Source: Actinacidiphila guanduensis (GTDB lineage: Bacteria > Actinomycetota > Actinomycetes > Streptomycetales > Streptomycetaceae). Taken from it: 64,000 nucleotides of DNA. The DNA is taken from positions 186,001-250,000 of the forward strand of contig NZ_FNIE01000012.1 of assembly GCF_900103985.1 (NCBI RefSeq), written 5' to 3'. Made by a program: the position numbers and the translations under genes. Below are positions 54,859 through 61,884 of this stretch, one piece after another (the stretch's first letter is position 1; each line of letters opens with the position of its first letter). Below the pieces are notes generated by a model, which ran no database searches, was not told where the DNA came from, and was given only the letters and a program-made list of their open reading frames with translations.

Positions 54859-55077
54859 TCAGTATGCGCCCGCTTGGCCCCAGGAGGTGAATGTAAAGGA
54901 GTAAGTAGGGAATTGGTCGGGGTCCTCTCCCGTCGTGGCCAGGCCGGCCAGCAGCTGGGCACGACGGCCGACGACCGCACCGGTGCCCAGCCGGATGCTT
55001 CCGGCAGGGTGGTCAGAGGCGGCCCCGTCGCGGGCGGCCGGGTTCTTCCAGGCGTTGACGAGGGGGTTGTCGCTCAT
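54859..55077 (-). CDS. Lanthipeptide precursor with mersacidin/lichenicidin-type leader and cysteine-free core
   Basis: This 72-residue peptide begins MSDNPLVNAWKNPAARDG and contains DHPAGSI, the WKNP..HPAG pattern of the mersacidin/lichenicidin leader family. The C-terminal part (ATTGEDPDQF, then TYSFTFTSWGQAGAY) holds several Ser and Thr residues but no cysteine, so no lanthionine ring can form within it. No double-glycine site is obvious. An AAGGAGAA eight bases upstream of ATG 55077 is a strong ribosome binding site. The gene overlaps the lanM 3' end by 65 bases. It may be dehydrated only, or be a regulatory or decoy peptide. Confidence 0.75.
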   Translation of the reverse strand: MSDNPLVNAWKNPAARDGAASDHPAGSIRLGTGAVVGRRAQLLAGLATTGEDPDQFPTYSFTFTSWGQAGAY

Positions 55078-58000
55078 CGGACGTTCTCCTTCTCGGGGTC
55101 GGGGTGGGCGGATGCGGGGCCGGCGACTGCAACAGCAGTACCGAGGGGACACGGGGCCCGAAGCCGAGCCGCAGCAACTCGTGCCCGATGCCGGCCAGAC
55201 CGGTCAGCAGCCCCGGGCTGCTGACCGAGTCGGGCGTCCCGCAGCGCGGACCGAACCGGTCCAGTGCGGACAGTAGCGCGGCAGCGCGGGGCAGGGCCGC
55301 GCCGGGGCCCGCGCTGCCCGGGCCGGTCGCGGCGAGAAGCAGGTCGAGGGCGCCGGCCTCTCCGTGGCACAGGCTGTGGTCGCCCGCGGTCGGAGCGGCG
55401 GACCGCTCGACCACGTCATTCAGCAGCCCGGTCAACTCGGGGACGTCCGCCGCGGGCCCGCTGTCGGCGATCGCCAGCGCGGCGCCTGACGCTTCGTCGC
55501 ACCAGCCGGTCCCGACCGGGGCCGTCGCGCACCGGGCCGCCGCGGTGCGCAGCGTCGCCAGGCCGGCTGAAGCGTGCCCGGGGCCGCCGCCGGCCGCGGC
55601 GAACCGCAGCAGCGCCCACCCCACGCCGGCGGCCCCGGTGCTGAAGCCGCCGGCAGGCAGGCCCCCGGGTGCCTGGGCGGCGAGCCGGTCGGCGCAGGCC
55701 CGGGCGGTGCGGGCGGCCGTCGCCGACCCCGTGGCCTGCTGTACGGCGAGCATCGCCGCCAGGCAGCCGGCGTCGCCGTCGAGGACCCCGGGCTGCGCGT
55801 CGGCGCCGGCCGCGGCCGTGGCCGCGGCGGCCAGGTCCACGGCCGTGGCGGCCCAGCCGGCCACCTCCGTGTCGTCCAGCAGGCCGGCGAGCAGGGTGAG
55901 CGCGTAGGCGATGCCGCCCAGGCCCGCGAAGCCCGCGCCGACGGCGTGCAGGTCGGCCGGCCGGCCGGCCAGCGAGGCGAGCAGATCCGGCAGCGGGGCC
56001 AGCGCGCGTCGCGCGACCGAGGTGTACCGCTCGGTGCCGGTGAGGTCGGCGAGCTGCGCCAGGAAGAGCGCCGTGCCGCAGTAGCCGTGGGGCAGCCCCG
56101 CGCCCTGTGGCCGGACCGCCCAGATCCGGTCGTCCAGGGGCTCCAGGCACAGCCAGTTGACGCGTCGGCCGTCGTCCTGCGCGCGGGCCAGGATGCGGTC
56201 GGCGATGCCGCAGGCGGCGAAGAGCATCCGTTCGGCGTCGGGCACGGTGGCGGCAGGCTGGCCGGGCGGCGCGGCGGAGGTGCGCGGTCCGTTGCCGCGG
56301 CGGCGGGTCGCAAGTGTCGCGCGGATCACCCACTCCTGGTCGAAGCGATCCGTGTCGCCCATCATGGCGACGCGGTGCTCGGCACGGGCCAGGCCGCACT
56401 CGGCGACCAGGCCGTCGACCGTCAACGGGCCGATCGCCAGGTCCGTCGCCCCGGGGGAGCAGACGGCCACGGGTACGTCACCCGCCCACAGTTCGGCCAG
56501 TTCGGCGCCCGACAGGGTGCGCAGCCCCTGGCCGCCGGCCGAGTCGCGCCACAGCACGTCGAAGAGCCGCTCCCGGTCCAGGGCTTCGCGCAGTACGTCC
56601 GGATGGGTGGACTCGTCCAGCAGGTTCGCGTACCAGCGGGTGGGGCGTAGTACCGCCCGCGTCACGTCCCGCGTGAAGCGGGCGAGCAGGCCGCCGGGGC
56701 CGATCAGTTCCGTACGGTGTCCGGCGATCGCGTCGTAGCCCGCCCGGAAGCCGGCGACCAGCGGCTCCACGTGGAGCGAGGGATCGGCTTCCGCGTCGCG
56801 CAGCCGGGGCCGGTTCGCCGAGCCGCGGAACATCCCGACGGTCCTGACCAGGCGCATGGTGTCCGTTCCCGGTGCCGACCAGCCGGTCACCTCCTCAGGC
56901 AGCGGGGTGTCCCGGTCGCCGCCGAGGCCGGAGATGTCCAACGCGCCGTGTTCGCCGACCAGGAAGAGCGGCAGGAGCGCGGTCCGCGCGACCGACGCCG
57001 TCAGCGCCGCCTGCGCCGGGTCCGCGCAGGCGTGCCGGTGCAGTTCGGGATGGAAGAGCGTCTCCAGGTCCACCAGGACGGGCTGGTCCGCGCTGGCGAC
57101 CAGGTTCTCGAAGTGCATGTCGGTGGCGCCGAGCGCGTGGATCAGCGCCAGCAACGCGCCGAGCCGCCAGTAGAAGCGCTGCACGTCGGCCGGGCCCGCG
57201 CACGGTGCGGCTGGGGCGTACTCCACCCAGCCGTAGCCCGGTCGGCCGAGAACGGCCAGACGGCGCAGGTCCAGGCCGGCCAGGTGGGAGTTGAGCCAGC
57301 CGCAGGCGTCGTTGAAGTGCTCGTGCACGCTCAGCGGGCGGGGCTTGAACACGACTTTGGCGCCGTGCTCGAAGGACAGTACGGCGACCGCCCGGCCGCC
57401 TTGGTGCCGGTCGCCGGCGCTTGTGTCCACCTGGACCAGCCGGCCGGGGTCGACGCCGGCGAGGAGCTTTTCGACCACGTCGGCCCGGTCGTCGGCGAAA
57501 CGCCCGAGCAACTCGTTCCACGCGTTCACGGCCTGGTCGCAGCACTGCGCCAGCAGCCTGGCCAGGACCGGGTACTCGGTGACCAGGGCGCGCAGCGCGG
57601 ACCGCGCGGAAGCCTGTCGGACGAAGTCGCAGAACCGCAGTTCCGCAGTGTCGCCGCGCAACTGCCCGCGTTCCCGGAGGACGTTGAGTTCCAGCACCAG
57701 GGTCCGGCGGGCGAGCTGCACCAGCGCCCTGCCCAACCGGTCGGTGAAACAGTCCCTGACCGCCGCCAGGTCGGCCGGCCCGTCGGTACCGCGCCGGCCG
57801 ATGGTCATCAGCAGCCGCTCGGCCGCCGCCTCGGTGAACGGCGCGAGCACCGCGGCGAAGCCCGCCGACCAGGAGCCGACGGCAGGCAACGGCGGGTCGA
57901 GCGGAGCCCGCGCCAGCGCGTCCTCGACCGTGGCGACCCACGCGGGCCTGCCGATCCTGCCGGCCAGGGCCGCGGGCTCCTCGGCGAGCAGGGCGCTCAG

Positions 58001-58171
58001 CCCCTCCTCGTCCAGCCCGGTGTCCGCCAGCCGGGTCCGCAGCAGCGCGGGCGAGGAGTACGCGGACTGCCACGTCCGGGCCGGGTCGGCGGTGCCGGCG
58101 GGCGTCGGAGGTGGCGGCAGACGCTCGGCGAGAGCCACGCCGCCGACCCACCAGGTCTGCGGATCCATCAT
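55013..58171 (-). CDS. lanM: Class II lanthipeptide synthetase LanM
   Basis: This 1052-residue bifunctional enzyme dehydrates Ser/Thr in a precursor and then adds cysteine thiols to form (methyl)lanthionines. The DUF4135 dehydratase domain is marked by FEHGAKVVFKPRPLSV, GATDMHFENLV and VLVDLETLFHPE. The C-terminal LanC domain has the zinc ligands C891 (GWCDEASG), C935 and H936 (LCHGEAG), so cyclisation should be competent. The last 30 residues are a Pro/Arg-rich extension that reads over the start of the next gene. It diverges from the two Cys-rich precursor genes across a palindromic region. ATG 58171 is chosen; ATG 58168 is equivalent. Confidence 0.93.
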   Translation of the reverse strand: MMDPQTWWVGGVALAERLPPPPTPAGTADPARTWQSAYSSPALLRTRLADTGLDEEGLSALLAEEPAALAGRIGRPAWVATVEDALARAPLDPPLPAVGSWSAGFAAVLAPFTEAAAERLLMTIGRRGTDGPADLAAVRDCFTDRLGRALVQLARRTLVLELNVLRERGQLRGDTAELRFCDFVRQASARSALRALVTEYPVLARLLAQCCDQAVNAWNELLGRFADDRADVVEKLLAGVDPGRLVQVDTSAGDRHQGGRAVAVLSFEHGAKVVFKPRPLSVHEHFNDACGWLNSHLAGLDLRRLAVLGRPGYGWVEYAPAAPCAGPADVQRFYWRLGALLALIHALGATDMHFENLVASADQPVLVDLETLFHPELHRHACADPAQAALTASVARTALLPLFLVGEHGALDISGLGGDRDTPLPEEVTGWSAPGTDTMRLVRTVGMFRGSANRPRLRDAEADPSLHVEPLVAGFRAGYDAIAGHRTELIGPGGLLARFTRDVTRAVLRPTRWYANLLDESTHPDVLREALDRERLFDVLWRDSAGGQGLRTLSGAELAELWAGDVPVAVCSPGATDLAIGPLTVDGLVAECGLARAEHRVAMMGDTDRFDQEWVIRATLATRRRGNGPRTSAAPPGQPAATVPDAERMLFAACGIADRILARAQDDGRRVNWLCLEPLDDRIWAVRPQGAGLPHGYCGTALFLAQLADLTGTERYTSVARRALAPLPDLLASLAGRPADLHAVGAGFAGLGGIAYALTLLAGLLDDTEVAGWAATAVDLAAAATAAAGADAQPGVLDGDAGCLAAMLAVQQATGSATAARTARACADRLAAQAPGGLPAGGFSTGAAGVGWALLRFAAAGGGPGHASAGLATLRTAAARCATAPVGTGWCDEASGAALAIADSGPAADVPELTGLLNDVVERSAAPTAGDHSLCHGEAGALDLLLAATGPGSAGPGAALPRAAALLSALDRFGPRCGTPDSVSSPGLLTGLAGIGHELLRLGFGPRVPSVLLLQSPAPHPPTPTPRRRTSDERQPPRQRLEEPGRPRRGRL

Positions 58172-58198
58172 GCCCGCGATCGTGCCACTGGCGGCCCG

Positions 58199-58293
58199 CG
58201 CTTCCTATGGGGGCCGGCCCCCATATTCCGGCGGGAGCGGGGCCCGCGGCCGGCCGGCGCGGCGGAATACGGGGGCCGGTCCCCATAGGAAGC
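58199..58293. promoter_or_regulatory. Nested inverted-repeat array in the lanM/precursor divergent region
   Basis: TATGGGGGCCGGCCCCCATA (58206-58225) is a perfect 20-bp palindrome. A near-copy, TACGGGGGCCGGTCCCCATA (58268-58287), lies 62 bases away. Around both, GCTTCCTATGGGG (58199-58211) and its exact complement (58281-58293) form an outer 13-bp inverted repeat, and inner arms pair 15 of 16. It lies between two divergent transcription units and is the best candidate site for LAL or other regulator binding. Confidence 0.6.
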
Positions 58294-58452
58294 CGGTGCG
58301 CGGCGGCCGATGCTCGGAGCACCCCGACGACGGTCTCGGTGCGGCCGAGCACGGAGGCGGTCGGCCGGAGCCCGGCGCCGCCCCGGAACGCCCTGCCGAG
58401 GACGGCGCGGGCACGCCCCGGGGGATGGGCGCGCGGGAGACCGTTTTCCCCG

Positions 58453-58472
58453 CTCGGACCATGCGGTCCGGG
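58453..58472 (+). promoter_or_regulatory. Conserved stem-loop before the first Cys-rich precursor
   Basis: CTCGGACC-ATGC-GGTCCGGG forms an 8-bp stem (one G-U pair) with a 4-base loop, about 27 bases before ATG 58500. The equivalent position before the second precursor carries a matching stem, so it may be an mRNA leader element. Confidence 0.5.
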
Positions 58473-58499
58473 CTCCTCTTGTCACAGATGGGATGTGCG

Positions 58500-58802
58500 A
58501 TGAGCGAGGTTCAACTGAGTTCGGAGGAACGGCGCCGGTTCGGTGCCCTGGTGGCGCAGGTGTGGAGCGACAGCGACCTCGCGGCGCGCTACGCCTCCGA
58601 GCCGCTGGTCGTCCTGGCCGAGCACGGCATCGTGTCGGCGGAGCCGCTGGAGGTGCCGGCTGCGCCGGTGGAGGAGATCGACGACGAGGCGCTGGGCCTG
58701 CTCAGCGCGGTCGGCGGTCTCGCGCCCGCCTGCTGCGGGTCGGCGAGCTCCGTCTCGTGCCCCGGCTGCACGGCGAGCACTTTCGGCTGCGGCAACTGCT
58801 GA
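58500..58802 (+). CDS. Lanthipeptide precursor 1 (NHLP-like leader, 27-residue core with six Cys)
   Basis: This 100-residue peptide has a 73-residue leader resembling nitrile-hydratase-type leader peptides (FGALVAQVW, DLAARYASEPLVVLAEHGI). The leader ends at a double glycine (SAVGG), suited to C39-peptidase cleavage. The 27-residue core contains vicinal C78-C79, then C87, C90, C97 and C100, with seven Ser/Thr after C79, enough for several (methyl)lanthionine rings. It is divergent from lanM and lies in an operon-like series with the exporter genes. ATG 58500 is chosen; ATG 58488 in frame is conserved in position in both copies and cannot be excluded. Confidence 0.88.
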   Translation: MSEVQLSSEERRRFGALVAQVWSDSDLAARYASEPLVVLAEHGIVSAEPLEVPAAPVEEIDDEALGLLSAVGGLAPACCGSASSVSCPGCTASTFGCGNC

Positions 58803-58816
58803 GTCACATCGCTGCG

Positions 58817-58862
58817 CCGGGGGTCGGACGGGGAGCCCCTGTGCTCCCCGTCCGACCCCCGG
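58817..58862 (+). terminator. 20-bp perfect-stem terminator between the two precursor genes
   Basis: The sequence 58817-58836 pairs perfectly with 58843-58862 around a 6-base loop, giving a 20-bp G/C-rich stem that starts 15 bases after the precursor-1 stop. No T-run follows, as is common in Streptomyces. It would stop or attenuate transcription, or stabilise the precursor-1 mRNA. Confidence 0.75.
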
Positions 58863-58944
58863 GCCCCGGAACCCCGACGCCCAGGGCGGCACGGGTTCGT
58901 AGGACACGGATCACCGCTCGCTGTGTGTGCCGGTCCTCCCCCTG

Positions 58945-58966
58945 CCCGGACCGAGCGCGGTCCGGG
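58945..58966 (+). promoter_or_regulatory. Conserved stem-loop before the second precursor
   Basis: CCCGGACC-GAGCGC-GGTCCGGG is a perfect 8-bp stem with a 6-base loop, 27 bases before ATG 58993. It corresponds to the stem at 58453-58472 and is followed by the same ACAGATGGGATG-type leader sequence in both copies. Confidence 0.5.
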
Positions 58967-58992
58967 CGTCCCCGCCACAGATGGGATGCGCG

Positions 58993-59280
58993 ATGAGCGA
59001 AGTCCGACTCACTTCCGAGGAACGGCGCCGGTTCGGCGCACTGGTGGCCGATGTGTGGAACGACGGCGACCTCGCGGCGCGCTACGCGGCCGAGCCGCTG
59101 GCGGTGCTCGCTGAGCGCGGCATCGTGTCGGCGGAGCCGCTGGAGGTGCCGGCTGCTCCGGTGGAGGAGATCGACGACGAGGCGCTGGGCCTGCTCAGCG
59201 CGGTCGGCGGTCTCGCGCCCGCCTGCTGCAGCTCGGCGACGACCATCGCCTGCATCGGCTGTGTCATGACGGCCTGCTGA
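58993..59280 (+). CDS. Lanthipeptide precursor 2 (NHLP-like leader, 22-residue core with five Cys)
   Basis: This 95-residue peptide shares 65 of the 73 leader residues with precursor 1, including RRRFGALVA, VLAE and SAVGG. The 22-residue core begins LAPACC like precursor 1, then diverges: C78, C79, C87, C90 and C95, with five Ser/Thr after C79. Cys positions 78, 79, 87 and 90 are identical in both peptides, so the first rings may be conserved. The two genes arose by tandem duplication with a repeat distance of 493 bases between start codons. ATG 58981, four codons upstream, is an alternative start. Confidence 0.88.
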   Translation: MSEVRLTSEERRRFGALVADVWNDGDLAARYAAEPLAVLAERGIVSAEPLEVPAAPVEEIDDEALGLLSAVGGLAPACCSSATTIACIGCVMTAC

Positions 59281-59295
59281 CCGGCGGCACATCAC

Positions 59296-59325
59296 GGTCG
59301 GACGTGGGCCGCCCCGCGTCCGACC
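59296..59325 (+). terminator. Stem-loop after precursor 2
   Basis: GGTCGGACG (59296-59304) pairs with CGTCCGACC (59317-59325) across a 12-base loop, 15 bases after the stop. The arm sequence recurs in the longer stem after precursor 1, consistent with duplication of gene plus terminator. Read-through to the P450 gene, 27 bases on, is possible. Confidence 0.5.
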
Positions 59326-59351
59326 ACCTCACGCGCAGTTAGGAGTGATCG

Positions 59352-60827
59352 ATGGCGGGCACGGCGAACACCGAAGGCAGCCGGGCGAGTTCGAGGGACG
59401 GGGCGGGTACGGACGGTGGTGCGGGTGCGGCTGTCGGCCCTGCCGCCGCGGCCAACACGGTCGTTCCGGGTGACGACGCCGAACGGCGGCACGCGGTCGG
59501 CGAGATCATGGCACGGTTGCGGGGAGACCGCGCCCCGGTGGGCGGGACCTTCCACCGCACGCCCGCCGAACTGGCCCGCATCGCACCGGTGGTGGCCGTC
59601 GCGCCCGGTCTGACCGTGGTCACCGCAGCGCGCGAGGCGCGGGCGCTGCTCGCGGACCCGCGGCTGCTCGTCGGCTCCGACGAACCCGCCGTGCCCGCCG
59701 TACGGGTCAGCCCCGTCGGCGAGATCGACGCGCTCTACCACGCCATGTTCAGCCTTCAGGACGGCGCGTCGCACGCGCGGCTGCGCCAGGTGGTCGCGCC
59801 GTACTTCTCACTTGGAGCGGCGCAGGCGACGGAACCCGCGATCACCGCGCTTGTCGAGCGGACCTGGGACGAGGCCGTGTCGGCGGGCTCCGGCTCCGTT
59901 TCCGCGGCGGGCGCGACCGAATCCGGATCCGAAGGCGCGTCCGGCCCTGTGGCCGCCGAACACGAGCCGGCACCGGCCGGGTTCGACCTCGTCGCGGCCT
60001 TCGCGGACCCGCTGCCGATCCGGCTGGCCCGCACGACGATGGGGCTGCCCGTCGAGGACGAGCCGCAACTCATGTCGTGGGCGCGGCTGTTGCGCGACCA
60101 GCTCAGCCCACAGCAGACCGGCGGCGTGGCACCCGACGTCGAGCGGGCCGCCGTGGCCGGGACGGCCCGACTGCGCGGGTACGCCGAGCGCGCTATCGCC
60201 GAGGCGGCCGACGGCCCGCTCCATGCGATCGCGGCGGCCTCGCGCGCGGGAAACATCCGACCGCACGAAGCCGTGGGGCTGTTCGTGCTGCTCCTCGTCA
60301 ATGGTCTGGAGACGCTGAGCCAGGCCCTGGTGCAGGCCGTACGTGTGGTCGCCGCGGACCCGGCGTGGCTCGCGGCCGTGCGCGCGCGACCGGCCACCGC
60401 CCTCGACGCGTTCCGCGCCGCCCTGCGCACAGAACCGCCGCTGCGCATGCTGGCCCGGCGGGCCGGCTGCCCCGTCACCATCGGCGGCAGCCGACTGGCC
60501 CTCGGCGGGACCGCCGTCGTCCTGCTGGCCGCCGCGGTCGCCGAGGACGCCGAGCGCGCCCCGGGCCCGCCCGGAGCACCGGGCCCCCGGGCCCGGCAGG
60601 ACGGCGCGCTGGCCTACGGGCACGGCAAGCACGTCTGCCTCGGCCGCCATCACGCAGATCTCGTCGGGGCGGCTGTGTTGCGCCATCTTGCCGCCCGCTG
60701 CGCCCGGGTGGACCTGCTCCCTGGAGCGAGGCCGCACCGGCACGTCCCTGTGAACGGCTACGCGTACCTCCCCGTACGCCCGGTCCCGCACGCCGCTGAC
60801 CCCTTTACCCGCGAACGGAGTGCCTGA
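59352..60827 (+). CDS. Cytochrome P450, atypical
   Basis: This 491-residue protein has the heme-ligand loop YGHGKHVCLGRHHA (C429) and an I-helix-like LLLVNGLETLS, so it is a P450, probably a tailoring oxygenase for the lanthipeptide. It is unusual: the ExxR position reads AALR (A356 to R359) instead of ExxR, and the segment between it and the heme loop is shortened. It also has a 40-residue Ser/Gly/Ala-rich insertion (about residues 178-212) and a Gly/Ala-rich N-terminus. AGGAG lies six bases before ATG 59352. It is the third gene of the precursor operon. Confidence 0.85.
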   Translation: MAGTANTEGSRASSRDGAGTDGGAGAAVGPAAAANTVVPGDDAERRHAVGEIMARLRGDRAPVGGTFHRTPAELARIAPVVAVAPGLTVVTAAREARALLADPRLLVGSDEPAVPAVRVSPVGEIDALYHAMFSLQDGASHARLRQVVAPYFSLGAAQATEPAITALVERTWDEAVSAGSGSVSAAGATESGSEGASGPVAAEHEPAPAGFDLVAAFADPLPIRLARTTMGLPVEDEPQLMSWARLLRDQLSPQQTGGVAPDVERAAVAGTARLRGYAERAIAEAADGPLHAIAAASRAGNIRPHEAVGLFVLLLVNGLETLSQALVQAVRVVAADPAWLAAVRARPATALDAFRAALRTEPPLRMLARRAGCPVTIGGSRLALGGTAVVLLAAAVAEDAERAPGPPGAPGPRARQDGALAYGHGKHVCLGRHHADLVGAAVLRHLAARCARVDLLPGARPHRHVPVNGYAYLPVRPVPHAADPFTRERSA

Positions 60828-60828
60828 T

Positions 60829-61884
60829 ATGGCCGATACGGCCGATACGGCCGAGAAGGGGCTGCCCGTCCTCCCACCCGCGCCGGACGATGCCCGGTCC
60901 GGGCGGGTCCTGGCGCCCGGACGACCGGCAGGACGGGCGGAGCCGCCGCCCCGCCGCTCCGACGCGACCGACGGTGCCGAGCGCCCCGTAACCGCCGCGG
61001 ACGGGGTCGACGGCGCCCTCCGTTCCGAACCGGACCCGCACACAGGCCAGGACCTCGCCGGCGACCCGGACGAAGACCTGGACGACGACACCGACGCCGC
61101 GGCGGACAGACGCCTCGCCCTCGCCGCCCGCACCGCCGGGGAACGGATCCGGCTGGTGCCGAGCGGCTACGCCCTGGCCCTGAGCATGATCCTGGTCGCG
61201 CTGTTCGGCCTGGTGAGCTGGTCGGTGTTCGGAACCGTGCCCAGCTCCGTGCACCTCACCGGCGTCCTCGTGCACGGCGACGGCCCGAGCCCGGTGCCCG
61301 CGCCCGCCGCCGGAACCGTTGTCAGTGTCGCGGTGCGGCCCGGACAGGCGGTGCGGCGCGGCGAGAAGGTCGCCGTCGTGCAGACCGCGTCCGGGCGCCG
61401 CAGCCCCGTCACGGCGACCGCCGAGGGCACAGTGCTCGGCGTGGTGTCCGCGCCCGGCACGGCGGTGGCGCCGGGGACGCCGGTCGTGTCGGTCGACCTC
61501 AGCGACGGCGGCCTCACCGGCTGGCTCTTCGTCAGGGCCGACCGGGGCTACCCGGCTGCCGCCGGTTCCTCCGTGACCGCGCGGCTGTCCTCGGGCGACT
61601 CCGTGGTCACCGTGGACGGCACGGTCCGCGGCATCGGGAGCTATCCGATGACCGGGAGCGAGATCAGCCGCATGCTCGGCGGCCTGCCCGCTCGGCTCGC
61701 CGTGTCCGGTGACGGACCGTACCGGCTGGTCACCGTGTCGATGCGGGCCCTCGGCGTGACCGGCTCCGCGCACCTGGCGCTGAGCGGTCAGGAGTCCTCC
61801 GAGGTCCCCGCGCTCATCCCGCTGGTCGCCGACGTGCGCACCGGGTCCGTACGGCCGATCGACGCGCTGGTGGGGGGCCACTGA
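60829..61884 (+). CDS. HlyD-like membrane-fusion protein of peptide export system
   Basis: This 351-residue protein has a 110-residue disordered, acidic N-terminus and one membrane helix (ALALSMILVALFGLVSW). An extracytoplasmic part follows with a lipoyl/biotinyl-like hairpin (VPAPAAGTVVSVAVRPGQAV). That layout fits HlyD/NHLP-type secretion accessory proteins that partner C39-peptidase ABC exporters. It starts at ATG 60829, one base after the P450 stop, with GGAG eight bases upstream, and its stop overlaps the next start by one base (TGATG). It probably assists export of the two Cys-rich peptides. Confidence 0.85.
   Translation: MADTADTAEKGLPVLPPAPDDARSGRVLAPGRPAGRAEPPPRRSDATDGAERPVTAADGVDGALRSEPDPHTGQDLAGDPDEDLDDDTDAAADRRLALAARTAGERIRLVPSGYALALSMILVALFGLVSWSVFGTVPSSVHLTGVLVHGDGPSPVPAPAAGTVVSVAVRPGQAVRRGEKVAVVQTASGRRSPVTATAEGTVLGVVSAPGTAVAPGTPVVSVDLSDGGLTGWLFVRADRGYPAAAGSSVTARLSSGDSVVTVDGTVRGIGSYPMTGSEISRMLGGLPARLAVSGDGPYRLVTVSMRALGVTGSAHLALSGQESSEVPALIPLVADVRTGSVRPIDALVGGH

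Noticed and set aside
56157-58802. Plus-strand frames opposite lanM
   Set aside because: They overlap the well-supported LanM in antisense and have no domain; only the part from 58500 is the real precursor gene.
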